This document shows positions 10,385-20,440 of a DNA stretch of 24,942 nt, piece by piece. The notes under the pieces were generated by a model that saw nothing but the letters and a program-made list of their open reading frames with translations, was not told where the DNA came from and did no database searches. Source of the DNA: Terana coerulea (Eukaryota > Basidiomycota > Agaricomycetes > Polyporales > Phanerochaetaceae). How positions within the stretch are numbered: the stretch's first letter is position 1; each line of letters opens with the position of its first letter. The DNA lies in contig JAKOGH010000814.1 of assembly GCA_024811115.1 (NCBI GenBank), positions 1 to 24,942 of the forward strand. Reading direction: 5' to 3'. The translations under genes and the position numbers were made by a program.

Positions 10385-10743
10385 TAGTGGTTGGCAAGGG
10401 TAAACCCTCCATGCTCAGAGGGCAACCCTTACCCTTACCCTCCAATATCCTTACCCTCATGAAGGGTAAGGGTTAAGGGTTACCCTTCAAACCCTTGTCA
10501 AAATAGGCTGAAAATAGTGCTTTAAGTGCTTTCCCCACTTACTTATAATGTCAGTCTTCTATTTGAGTGGCTTGCATTGGTATAGAAAGCACTTACAACA
10601 CTTACAGCCCTCTCTAGCAACATGCCTGGTGCTTGAATACAGACCTCTGCCAGATGAGGGTTAACTTTCCTCAACCCTTACCCTTACCCTCCATACCCTT
10701 ACCTTTAACCCTTGGAGGGTTTGCAAACCCCTGCCTATCACTA
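10385..10743 (+). mobile_element. hAT-type MITE, copy 1 (359 bp)
   Basis: A non-autonomous element of 359 bp. Its ends are imperfect inverted repeats: the left end reads TAGTGGTTGGCAAGGGT and the complement of the right end reads TAGTGATAGGCAGGGGT. The terminal TAGTG fits the hAT end consensus and the 8-bp duplication (AATACAGA) confirms the superfamily. Subterminal regions are packed with GGGTAA/TTACCC-type hexamers in both orientations, perhaps transposase-binding repeats; the centre is AT-rich. It encodes no transposase, so it would depend on an autonomous hAT elsewhere. It interrupts the F-box gene beginning at 9843. A second copy, inverted and of identical length, lies at 11895-12253. 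Confidence 0.92.
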
Positions 10744-10751
10744 AATACAGA
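10744..10751. repeat. 8-bp target-site duplication, right copy
   Basis: AATACAGA, an exact copy of 10377-10384. The F-box reading frame continues directly from it. Confidence 0.9.
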
Positions 10752-10979
10752 TGCGCTGAAGATTTCTTTCATTTCATCTGCCAATTCTTTGCCTTGCATG
10801 ATGTCAGGGTGCAAGGTATATCTTTGAGAACATCGACACCTCCCTCTTCCCCATCCGGTTTCCACAATGGCTACATAATTGGACCATCATTGAACGTACT
10901 GCGGAGAATGCGGGATGCTATTTTGGATGCTCCGGCCATCTTGTCCTTTCAGCCCGCTGCACTCGCACGACCGCGCTGA

Positions 10980-11640
10980 CATCAGTTCATGCCACGCCAT
11001 AGCCTCTGGCTCTACCCCAACTACCCCAGCCCACCCGCAGGACATTGGGCTTGTATTAGAGATTATTGATCTGTTCCATCCTCAGAAACTCAGCTCGAAT
11101 CACAGCAAGGTTATCAAGTTTGAATGGATCTTGAGGCCCTCAAGCGCTGATCCGATACTTGAATAGTTCATGTGCATTTGTTTGTTGTAATTTCCAGCTT
11201 TATCACTAATTGGGGCATGGCATCAAGGTTTGCGAGTGGATGGTAGACAGCTATGTGTACCGATGGGGACAGGGTGCATATACATGACCCCAAGAATTGA
11301 CATTTCCTACGAGTTGCCCGAAAGCCTATTCGAATTACCCACTGAAATCACCGAGCAAGGCTACAGCCACGTCTTGGAGCTATCTCTTGATTTTGAACCT
11401 ATGACGGACGTCTTATCACCAGAGCAGCTTTCGATACGATTGGCAAGCCTTTTTGGCCGCGACCGCACATTTACCCTACCTCAAGCACATCAGACTAAGG
11501 TTCAAGTATGATGGCATTGCGCTCCTTGTGTGCAGCATTCATGAGCGTATTCTTGCGGATTCAGAAATCTCGGTAAATTTGAACTATGTTGCTCACTGTC
11601 AGTTTCCCTTCTAGTACATATACTCTACATACGATGGTGA
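10980..11640 (+). pseudogene. Probable F-box/LRR 3' remnant
   Basis: Open segments in two frames read like the LRR-type tail of the F-box gene just upstream. One holds IIDLFHPQKLSSNHSKVIK (about 11060-11125). A second, 11230-11511, holds HVLELSLDFEPMTDVLSPEQ. After a shift at about 11478 another reads YLKHIRLRFKYDGIALLVC. Tandem hydrophobic-basic segments and the LKHIRLRF motif are as in the other F-box genes here. No complete splice plan joins the pieces, so I call a decayed 3' part of the same gene or of a neighbouring copy. The stretch 11641-11894 holds nothing I recognise. Confidence 0.42.
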
Positions 11641-11886
11641 TGGAGAAGACTACAACATGATTAGATTGATAGTTCATTGTCCAAGACGTGTTGACGAATA
11701 GATTGACAGTCTCATGTAAAGGAGTAGCTATAGTATAATACAAATTCCTATTCGGAATTTAAGAGCGGAATCTGGGTTAGCCTAGCAATCTGACAGTGCA
11801 GAATTTGCTCACAGATGTGTGTTCATGGCAGCCTCACAGACAACATAAAATCTACAGTTGAGTCTGCAGTTCCACAATGCTTGCTC

Positions 11887-11894
11887 TCCGCTCC
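11887..11894. repeat. Target-site duplication of MITE copy 2, left
   Basis: TCCGCTCC at 11887-11894 matches TCCGCTCT at 12254-12261, seven of eight bases, flanking the second MITE. Confidence 0.85.
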
Positions 11895-12253
11895 TAGTAA
11901 TAGGCAGGGGTTTGCAAACCCTCCAAGGGTTAAGGGTAAGGGTATGGAGGGTAAGGGTAAGGGTTGAGGAAAGTTAACCCTTGTCTGGCAGGGGTCTATA
12001 TTCAAGCACTAGGCATATTGCTAGAGAGGGCTGCAAGTATTGTAAGTGCTTTCTATACCAATGCAAGCCACTCAAATAGAAGACTGACATTATAAGTAAG
12101 TGGGAAAAGGCATTTAAAGCACCATTTTCAGCCTATTTTGGCAAGGGTTTGAAGGGTAGCCCTCAACCCTTACCCTTCATGAGGTAAGGGTATTGGAGGG
12201 TAAGGGTAAGAGTTGCCCTCTGAGCATGGAGGGTTTACCCTTGCCAATCACTA
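11895..12253 (-). mobile_element. hAT-type MITE, copy 2 (359 bp, inverted)
   Basis: Same length as copy 1 (359 bp) and nearly identical to it along its whole length in reverse orientation, with the same subterminal GGGTAA-type repeats. Its own ends are TAGTA (one change from TAGTG) at the left and CACTA at the right. It has a different 8-bp target duplication (TCCGCTCC/TCCGCTCT), so it is an independent insertion, not one arm of a larger element. On the minus strand an open frame (GIFGLGER) runs into it and resumes beyond one target copy (RASIVELQTQL, then stop), so it may have landed in an old minus-strand gene. Confidence 0.9.
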
Positions 12254-12261
12254 TCCGCTCT
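12254..12261. repeat. Target-site duplication of MITE copy 2, right
   Basis: TCCGCTCT, seven of eight bases identical to the left copy at 11887-11894. Confidence 0.85.
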
Positions 12262-15200
12262 CCCAGGCCAAAAATCCCTGCTTCACTCTGAGTTGGAATG
12301 TCCACTTCGCCAGTGCCGATGACAATGTTCGAACACTCCCTGTTTGCACCATGGATCGCCAGCGGCGATATGTCTACACTGACCGACATCCAAATTGTCG
12401 GGAAGCAGAGAAGTGGATGTTGAATATCGCCCTCACGAGATCTTGTATATTATAGAGTGACCAGGAGGAGTAGCCGTGCGTGATCGTTGAATGCGAAGTG
12501 CAGATATGCCGGGTACGTGAGCAGTATTGAGAAGAGGAGCCGATCGGTGCAACGTTCCAAGCAGCGATGTTGTTTGCGCATTTTGGCCACAGTAAACGCC
12601 CTGCTTTTGGTGTTTGCTACATTCATGAAGAAATACACACAGCAATGTCCTCGTCAATGTTGTTTCAGCATTGGATGATGACAGGGGTGTGGGAGGCTGC
12701 AGTGGCCGTATTGTTTAATATGCTAGTTTCTAATGTCGTGGATACGGGATTCAACATCAAAAGAGTGGCACATTCCGTGGAGAAGAAAGACGACAGACAG
12801 GCAGGGATGGTTGTAAAACTGGTTGCATTGTGTATCTGCGAGCTTAGTTAAATACCTGAGCCATGGCCACATTGAGAAGTTCCAAATAGCTGTGAAGGCC
12901 ACGGTTCTACACCTGCATGGGGAAATTGTTGGCCGACGCAGTATGATACCTGTCTCGAATGAGTTAGAAAGCCTTTTGTGCAGAATGGGACTAAGAGATT
13001 ACTTCACCATTTCCTGTGCTCAACTCCGCTGCAAACCATTATACCATCATCCAAGACAGGTATAACATACCATTCCTATTTGGTACAAGGGATAGATGAA
13101 AAATGCAGACTACACCACAACTCACCAAAAGATACCGCTCATGAATCGCGTGCGATGATGTCTGTTCTATGTTCTCTGCTGGTGCTACCAGTATTGAAAT
13201 GGATTGGCTTGTTCTGGATCTGCCATAAAGAGTGTCCTGCGGAGCAGCCCCTTTAGGAGCTTCAGCGGTTTCCGAAAGGCTTGAAAACACAAACAACCTA
13301 GAAGCATCGCTGAGCCAGATGTGAAAGGCCTTCAGCAAACCAGACGGTGCTTACCACATGCTTCAGAACAATATAGCATAGCAATATCGCTGGCTCCAAA
13401 GCCAGCGCCTAGTTATTAGGCTGTCGCGCGGCTGTCGAGAGACGCAGAGTAAGAGCACAGAGAACAGAGTTTAAGTTGATGCCAATGCCACAAAGTTGCT
13501 GGCAACAGCTTGATGGCTCTAATTAAGTCGGTGGGCCCAGGCCGTAGGTCGAGCACTGGTTTGATGAGAGTACGCCACATTCGTTCGAGTTGGCCCACAT
13601 CTTCAACATTTCTCGCCCGATACTTATTTGAGGTATACGAGTAAACAAAGGGTGAATTCAATGACGACAAGATGAATGTAGCGTACATCGGATGTGTCTA
13701 TGAGAATAAGGTTTGCACTACCGGCATTGTTCGGGCTTGCGGTAGACGCCCAAATACCGACCCAACAATACTTCCATTCAGAACGCAGTGAGGAGTCCAA
13801 GCTTTCGACAGTGAACCTAGGCTCAACAGGTGACTCTTGGATTCCATGTAGTGTGATGTCTGATTTGTAGGCCCACTGGTTGTTATGGTCTTTGTCTTAT
13901 CATCCTTTAACCAATTGTGTTGAACTCGACCGGGCATAACATCAAGATTATTCCAATACATCATAAGATTCTTAACACTATCCATATAAGAAACATTAGT
14001 CAACCATGCTCCCACTTCTTCCAGGGAACCATCTCTTTCTCTCGAGCCCAAGAAAGACACAATACCGAGGACGAAGTCGCATCGGATACTGACTAAACGG
14101 TTAGAAAAATACAAGACATCAGTGCCACAATGCAGACGCATGTCAAAAGGACTACTCACGATGGTGTTGTTAGCACTAAGTTAGTACTAAGAGCGACATC
14201 AAAGGGATTCTTCATGGAGGTCTTTGAACAGTATGAGTGAGTGGTGCATGCGGTGCAACTCTGCTCGAATGTCTTTGTACTGCCGCTCTGTTTTTGCGAA
14301 GTCCATGGCCTGCGTGACAAGGCACGGTCATTGGTATACATTATAGAAGGCCAATGACAGAAGGTAACGCGCACTGGCGGGGTACTTACCCAGGCATGCA
14401 TCGATATTCAGATACATGCATTCAGGCTGAAAGTTGTAGGTAATTGTCTTGGCTGGGAATAGTTTGAGATTGGGTGGCATACATTGTTTCTAGAATTATG
14501 GTGGTAGACGCATCGTTGACTTGGATCGACTGAACAACAGTGAATTATGGTCAGACTCGCCGCGAAGGCAGGAGGAGTATATTGACGCACCCAAACCACT
14601 GCCCTCTGTATATGTGGCGAGAGTACCTCTGAGGTTATTACCTGTGAAGGCACTCAGCGGTCAATTGTCATGCGTCTTTTGTTATACTTAGCATGTCTGT
14701 TCGAGGAAGAGGAGAGTGCATGTTGGTGTTCAAAGTATGTCTTTCTGTGCCAAGAATGGCTTACTCTGGTGTAAGATGGAGAGGAGGAGGGAAGAGGGTG
14801 CCATTGGCATGTCATGTGGTGGTGGCGAGGTACCCAGGACCTTGCTTATCTTGCAAAGCCTCTTAAGAAGCAGAAGGACCCAGATACCCATTGGGGAGCA
14901 GTTTGTGCTCAACAGCGCTGGTGACACAGCATAATGGATTCATCTGTGCTTGTGCATGGTGCAATACAAGGACGTCTCACCCACAGCGCAAGCATTGGGC
15001 CGAGGAATTTAGCACATCTCGGTGCATCGCCTGGACAAGCTTGACACATAACCAGCACGAGTAGATCGGAGTAAATGAAGAATAGATGATAAAATAAGTA
15101 TGAGGAGGGCGATGAAGGCCAACTCTCAGTAGACCTTACAGAACAGGCAGGCAGGTGCTAATACTTGTCTTCAATGACCAAGTTAGCATTGCCTCTATGT

Positions 15201-16231
15201 ACAGTATAGAGAATACATACCTTGTCCCCAATGACCAAGAGGTCGAGATAAAGGACAAGGCTAGAGAGTCCAGAGTGCTAAGTGTCCGAGAATGTGGGAA
15301 GAATTGAGCCGCATTTGGGCGCTAAGCGCCGGGATCATCGGAATGAAGTCCAGAGGCTCTGGGGCTGCTACCAGGCCGTGTATTTGTGCTAAACAAATGC
15401 GAGAAAATAATAAATACTACTACATATGCATGTCCGTCTACAACAAAGAGCATCTTTGCACCTGACCCAGACGTAATGTACAGTGTAATACTTCAGGAAT
15501 TCATGCAACAACACAGTTTCGGGTGTGGATAGGATCCTTGTGACGACTTGAAGAAAGAGTTGCTCAGCAAGCGGAAGTAGCCTTGTTGGCGGTGCTGGCT
15601 GACAACCGCCGTGAAGGGCCCTCAATGGCCAATGCAGACAAGGTGTGGGTTCTAGGGATGGAGCAAATGATTTCAGATAGGGCGAACATACTGTATATAT
15701 GCACAGCATCGACGTATGTGACACCCCATAGTAAACACTCCCACTGCTGTGTAACACCCACTCGTACACAGGTGTGGACGGTCTTTCCAACTGTTCTTGC
15801 ATGCGTAAGTGTTTCGCCAGTCTTCATGACATTGCCCATCTGTCAACTAGATGGAACAGGGGCATGCTCTGTTTTTAGTGATGGAATGAAAATGAAGCAC
15901 AGCGCACCTGTAATGTCCCCCTCCACTTTTGCCCTGCTACCTCTCACTTCATAAGCTACTCCTCTAGTGTTCAAAGCTCAAAGTCTGATTTAATACATGG
16001 TACGTGGCTGTTGAGGACACTGTATGGTCGTGGAGGATGTGTGTCGGGACTCAGAGTGGGAGCTTTGGATGTGAGCCTTCCGCACTCACATCGTTAGTCG
16101 CCAGAGGTTGCATTGAGAAGATACAAGGAGATATGCTGAGGTGTCACCCAGCAAAGCCCTTCAGCCTGGCACGGTGGCAGTTAAGATATGGCTCAAACAA
16201 GGCTCAGAGGCGAATTCGAAGGTGAGGGCAA
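12262..16231. other. About 4 kb of unrecognised, AT-richer, decayed sequence
   Basis: Many minus-strand open frames lie end to end (12433-12657, 13416-13688, 13698-14159, 14156-14401, 14408-14653), suggesting an old minus-strand gene or transposon. The clearest exon candidate is about 14213-14309 (-): after gtaagt...cag (about 14310-14388) it reads AMDFAKTERQYKDIRAELHR, a charged helical segment. Reading frames are broken by stops and shifts, and I recognise no transposase motif. 14654-16231 shows only short frames with no motif. I cannot assign a function to any part. Confidence 0.4.
14213..14309 (-). pseudogene. Isolated exon candidate, charged helical segment
   Basis: On the minus strand a sharp intron (GTAAGTACCCC...TCACGCAG) precedes a frame reading AMDFAKTERQYKDIRAELHR and on to a stop after HEESL. 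The segment is rich in charged residues and probably helical. No family recognised; flanking exons cannot be joined confidently. It may belong to a decayed gene or transposon covering 12.4-14.7 kb. Confidence 0.3.
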
Positions 16232-16430
16232 GAAGCATCTTCAAACTGAGTGCCTGCAGGTTACATAGCATCGTTCTATACTGTCGACTTGATAATATTG
16301 TTGTACTAACTCCAATTAAATTCTCTTGAGTGGTGTAATTCATTTGTATTATTCAGTACAGTAATAGTGTCCATTTCATCTGTTACATTGCAGACATCTT
16401 TGGCATCCTTGGCAATGCACTCTTCTACGC

Positions 16431-17616
16431 TCAAAGAGTGACTGGCACACAGCCAATACCAACGCCGTTCTGCACAAAGCAGTGAGCTCCAATTTAGCGA
16501 CCAGGAGAAGAGGAGAAGACATACAATGACACCGTTGGAGCAAGACACAGTCAAGCCGCTGCAGGCTGAGCCAGAGCTGACACCGACAATGCCAATGGGC
16601 GAGCATGTCAGACCAATGAGGCCGCTGATGTCACTCACGTTGATGCTGAGGAGGCCGAGGAGGGCAGAGCTGGAGGCTGAGTTGGCCTACAGCAAATCGC
16701 TCAGTGAGCGCACTTGGAGTCGGATGAGATAGGGCACTCACAGCCTCAGTGCTGTCGCAGCAAGCAGTAGTTGGAGTGCTTGGCGCAGCATTGCGCTTTT
16801 TCCTGATCATAATGGGGACACAGCTGATACCAACGCCGTTCTGGAAAAGAAGAGGCTTGTGGTTAGAAATGAACCATGGAGTATATATGGAAGTGAAGGA
16901 GCGTACAATGACGCCATTGTTGCAGCTGACCGTCAAGCTGCTGCACTCAGAGTCAGAACCAACACCAACAACGCTGATGGGCTGAGCAGGTCAGGGCCAA
17001 TGAGCGCGCTGACATTGCTCGCGTCAATGCCGAGAAGGCAGAGCAGAGCAGATCCGGCGGCCGAGTTGGCCTAGTTTACGCATCCTCAGTGGTGAAACAG
17101 CTGGTAGAGGAAAATAATACTCACAGGCTCGGTGCTGTCACAGCACGCTGTAGTCGGGTTGGCGGGTGGCGCCGTGTTGTGCTTCTTCGTGGTCAAAATC
17201 AGGATGCAGCCAATACTGACGCCGTTCTGTGTGCACACATTGTGAGGACAGCAACTAAAAGCGCAGGCAACTATGACCACGTATGACGACTCCGTTCAAG
17301 CACGAGACAGTGCTGTCGCTGAACTTGGAGCCAGACCTGACGCCGACAACACTGATGGGCGAGCAGGTCAGGCCGATAAGCCCGCTGATGTCACTCGTGG
17401 AGATGCCGAGCAGCCCAAGCAAGGCAGAGCCTGCAGCAGAGGAGGCCTTGAAGTCTTGTCAGTAGCTATTCGGCAATACATAGTCAACAAAATGGTACTA
17501 ACAGATTCAGTGCTGGCGCAGCAGGCCGTGGTTGGGGCGTCAGTGTGTGCAACAGGTGTGGCAACCGCAAGAAGAGGGATGGTGATGACGGTGGCAGAGA
17601 GAGCGTGAGAGAACAT
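16431..17616 (-). pseudogene. Tri-hydrophobin polyprotein gene, decayed copy
   Basis: Begins at ATG 17616 with signal peptide MFSHALSATVITIPLLAVAT and the same exon plan as 21400-22843: exon 1 17503-17616, exon 2 17285-17446 (162 nt), then linker and domain exons to TGA at 16431-16433. All three hydrophobin domains can be followed. Lesions: the second intron donor reads ATACGT instead of GTACGT; the domain-1 cysteine in SECS is replaced by phenylalanine (SKFS); the first linker reads KKH, destroying the dibasic site (the second keeps KKR, 16793-16801); domain 2 has two extra bases (about 16983 and 16996) that break the frame. Exon 1 lacks the ILPTG tract entirely. Most differences from the right-arm copy are C-to-T or G-to-A at CpG. 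Its TATA box (cttatata at 17698-17705, 82 bp upstream) is kept. Probably not a functional polyprotein, though a truncated product is possible. Confidence 0.85.
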
Positions 17617-17697
17617 CTTGTTTGCTTGAGAGGTTTGGAGGAGCAGTGGATGTGAAGGCTGTTTGTTGATGAACAATCCTCAAGTCGAGGAGGCCTG

Positions 17698-17705
17698 CTT
17701 ATATA
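17698..17705 (-). promoter_or_regulatory. TATA box of the decayed tri-hydrophobin copy
   Basis: TATATAAG on the minus strand, about 82 bp upstream of ATG 17616, the same distance as in the right-arm copy. Confidence 0.6.
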
Positions 17706-18925
17706 CACTCGGAATACAATGCCATGCTGAGGAAGGCGCACTTCAACATCAGAGAACGCAGCATGTTCGTAGCGGGGCAGTGAAGGAGCGGTCGAGAAAC
17801 TCCACAGAGCGAGGATGGAGGGATTATTTTCCAATAACAATGTGGAGTATCTGCCCATAGTAGGAGCAGGACATGAGGTCAGTTCTATAGACACTGCAAG
17901 AGGGACATGAGGCATACCTGATGGAAGCATCTCAAAATAGAAAGTATTGCCACTAAGCAAAACGTCACAGTGCCCGAGCTGCACGGCAGCTACTAGGCGA
18001 TAAGGCACGTTTAACCTGAGACCCGACATGATTTAGTAAATCTTCCTTTGTGTCATCGCAATCGACGTCAACACTTCTCGAGCTTCGATTTGAAATGTAC
18101 GTGGTGAAAATGCCGGGATTGTCCAAACCTGTCATGTCCATGAACAAGCCCGGTGTCAGTCAAGCTTCTGAACAACAATCTTCGAGATACTCACTACTCT
18201 GCATTCGATCCCTTCATCCTGCAACCGAGGTGTAACAGCCTACACCGCAGGTTAAACCATAAAGCGTGGCGAGAAGGCGATGCATGTCATTGAATGATAT
18301 CACCGATCAGCCTCGTGCTCTGCGCAAATGAATGTGAGGGCGATGAACAACTTAGCCGAGACGACAGGTTTTGGAGAGGATATCGCCGACATTCAGATAC
18401 ATTTGAATCAAGGCGGCGGCTCTATTGGAGCATGAATGAATTCGAGGGGATGCGCGCTCACCACATCAGCAACGTCTCTTCACACATTTAGGTCAGGAAG
18501 ACGACCGGTTGTGGAGCGGCAACACGGTAGAGGTGTTTAGGACGACAGTTCTGGCTATCTTGCGCTGCACTCCGTAATACAAGGGTAGAGACGGCTACTG
18601 CCGCGAGTGCGTGCTGCGGCGGCGCGGAGAATGGGCTGCGTGAGAACAGGCTGGTAAGCACATGCAACACGTCACCAAGACGCAGAGAATGGAGGACATT
18701 ACCTTCGTGCCAAACCAGATATTCGTTGAGACATGCAAGACAAGCAATCTGTGCCTCTTCTCGCGACTAAAGTCTGGGACTCTAGAGATAGTGAGGACAA
18801 GCTGAGTTGGTAGAATTGAAAAGGTGTGGAAGACGATCGAGCGCCGAACGACTCTGAAACGTACTTTCGGCAATCCCCGACGCCACGACGGCTTTGCTGT
18901 GAGAGGGAATGTTTTCTCGCGCCTG

Positions 18926-20089
18926 CATAGTGGTGGATCGGAGCAAGATGCCATCGGCGCTTCGCGTCTCTCTTCCCGCCTTCACCTGCTCGCGCCCCCG
19001 CACCACCATGCAAAGCCACCGCACCACGCCGAGACCCGACCCGACCCCAACCACCTTTCTCGTCTCCATTCTGTTCTCGAGAACGGTGACGTAGACGCGT
19101 CACGACCGGACGACCTCCCTGCGCCGACGCCTTCCCCGCCCCAACCGCGTTCCCAGGCACGGTCCACGGTGCGTAAACGTCGGGCTAGGCCCGGTCGTTC
19201 GAGGGACCGACGCGCTAGATATCCGTGGAGAAGTGTAAAGCGTGTAGGCTGCTGCGGGACGAGGGCCGTAGGTCGTGATGCAGGTACGCTCTCTTCATTC
19301 ACCTCGCGTCACTAGAGGCCTGGCTATAGCCCTGTCCCTGCTACCCAGCCGCCGAGAAACCGAAGGCCGTACGCTCTGACTAGGCCTCAAATGCCTTGTG
19401 TCGGCGATCGCAGACTCCACGAAGGCTCTGCGGCTGGAAGCACGAGCCGGCGATTCCCGCGTGCGTGGTGTACAAAGGTGCGAGCGGACGAGCCGGATCC
19501 TCTATGAGTACCGGAACCAAATTGGATTGTATGCTGATAGCATGCAAACCTGCTAGGAGTGTACCCGCGAGCCAACCCGTGTCTTCTTCCTGGATCACGT
19601 TGAAGCGTCGTGCCGCAGCTTGCAAGGCTCCTGCGCGTTTTTGACACCACCTCCAATATTCCCGAACCGTCTCAGGCGGGCGAGTAATGGGCTCAAAGAG
19701 CTCAGTCGTCTGAGGAGCTCGTGCTTGCGATGATGTGCGACGTGAAACTAAGCAGAGGTGCGCCGTCCTCCAATCATCTACCACGCTCGGTGCACCGCCT
19801 GATACGTCCCATCAGCATGAACTCCATTCTCTACTACGCCATCTCGGCCACTACCGAAGTCTCTCCCTGGTCACCTCCTCTACCTTGTTTTACCCGTATA
19901 TATGCCCAGTGCGAATCAAACCTGTCTCTCTGCGCGCTCGGCCGGGACATCTGCACGCGTCATCTTCAGAGCTCAGAGTTTCCTGGATAAATCGGTCGCT
20001 GGCTATACTGTGCTCAAGGCTGACCGACCGTGCCTTCAAAGCGATATCCATTGGTCGTAACGGCCCCTGGTGCTCAGCTGTCTGTGGGG
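18926..20089. other. GC-rich spacer between the inverted arms
   Basis: About 1.16 kb that does not pair with itself. On the plus strand 18950-19270 has a Pro/Arg/His-rich open frame; one frame at about 19228-19278 reads EKCKACRLLRDEG, weakly like part of a Zn(II)2Cys6 motif but stopping at once. On the minus strand a 134-codon frame (19380-19784) has mixed composition that could be coding. No family recognised for either, and no complete gene can be supported. Confidence 0.4.
19380..19784 (-). CDS. Uncharacterised ORF in the spacer (doubtful)
   Basis: A single uninterrupted 134-codon frame from ATG 19784 with balanced composition (motifs REYWRWCQKRAGALQAAARR and GWLAGTLLAGLHAISIQSN). No signal peptide, no recognised domain, no clear intron. 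It lies between the arms of the inverted duplication and has no second copy in this window. Could be a chance frame in GC-rich DNA. Confidence 0.22.
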   Translation of the reverse strand: MVDDWRTAHLCLVSRRTSSQARAPQTTELFEPITRPPETVREYWRWCQKRAGALQAAARRFNVIQEEDTGWLAGTLLAGLHAISIQSNLVPVLIEDPARPLAPLYTTHAGIAGSCFQPQSLRGVCDRRHKAFEA

Positions 20090-20127
20090 TAGGCGCGAGA
20101 AACGCTTGCCTCTCGCGGTAGTGCCTT

Positions 20128-20440
20128 CGTGGCGTCGGTGGTTGCCGAGACTGCGCTTTGGAGCCTGGTGTTGGCGCTCCGTCGTCCCTTTCGGAACTTC
20201 TTCAGCTCTACCTACTCAGCCAGCCTTCCTTTCTTCGACGTCTCAGTCTCGGGCGAGAGGTATACATTTCTTGATCGTCTGTCTGAACAAAGACAGTCTA
20301 ACGTGAAGGTAATGTGCCCCGTTCTTTAGTGACGTGTTGCGTGTGCTTACCTGGTTCTCACGCAGCCCATTCTCGGCGTAGCCGCCCGCACCTACTCGCG
20401 GCAGTCGCCGTCTCCACCCTCATGTTCTGGAGTGTGATAG
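20128..20440 (+). pseudogene. Possible exon pair of unknown gene within the arm
   Basis: A plus-strand frame reads FVASVVAETALWSLVLALRR and further on SGERYTFLDRLSEQRQSNVK, then an intron-like gtaatg...cacgcag (about 20309-20365) and PILGVAARTYSR before a stop. The left arm preserves recognisable sequence here with stops, so this may be an old gene copied with the arms. A weak match to the first 30 bases recurs near 24612. Function unknown. Confidence 0.28.

Larger units (their letters stand above)
9843..10979 (+). pseudogene. F-box gene disrupted by a MITE and a frameshift
   Basis: From ATG 9843 the protein begins MPATAADLPPELFARIIENLS, a clear F-box start. The frame is lost at about 9905-9912, where one missing base would restore the reading ATREDANIINNPREQKAILA and then VLTSRYFAERARRYLFGRLTI, typical of the F-box end. 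LRR-like sequence follows (PLVYLDLNNIQYR) until 10384, where a 359-bp MITE is inserted. Beyond the second copy of the 8-bp target duplication, the same frame resumes (CAEDFFHFICQFFALHDVRVQG) and stays open to TGA at 10977-10979. Removing the element and one duplication gives a continuous frame, direct evidence of insertion into coding sequence. As it stands the protein would stop inside the element. Family role is SCF substrate recognition; no specific substrate can be named. Confidence 0.75.
16232..18925 (-). repeat. Left arm of the large inverted duplication
   Basis: Reverse-complementing this segment aligns it along its length with 20090-23053. Anchors I checked by eye: the 3' flank after the hydrophobin stop (CTCAGTTTGAAG at both outer ends), all hydrophobin exons, the promoter and leader, the block with TGTGACGTTTTGCTT, the block with TCGAGCTTCGAT, a block with GAGAATGGGCTGCGTGAGAA, and the inner end TTTCTCGCGCCT. 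The arm carries the decayed tri-hydrophobin copy and lacks most of the pentapeptide-repeat tract, so it is shorter than the right arm. Confidence 0.85.

Noticed and set aside
10390..12250. GGGTAA/TTACCC repeats as a telomere or subtelomere
   Set aside because: They lie inside two 359-bp elements with defined ends and target duplications, in both orientations, not in a long array.
10385..12253. One 1.87-kb transposon with 359-bp terminal inverted repeats
   Set aside because: Each 359-bp unit has its own short inverted ends and its own distinct 8-bp target duplication, so these are two separate insertions.
16376..16936. Several separate small genes on the minus strand between 16.3 and 17.7 kb
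   Set aside because: They are the exons and read-through introns of one decayed tri-hydrophobin gene, as alignment with the right arm shows.
17227..17284. An AT-AC (U12) intron in the decayed hydrophobin copy because the donor reads ATACGT
   Set aside because: The acceptor is a normal CAG and the paralogue has GTACGT at the same site; a simple G-to-A change explains it.
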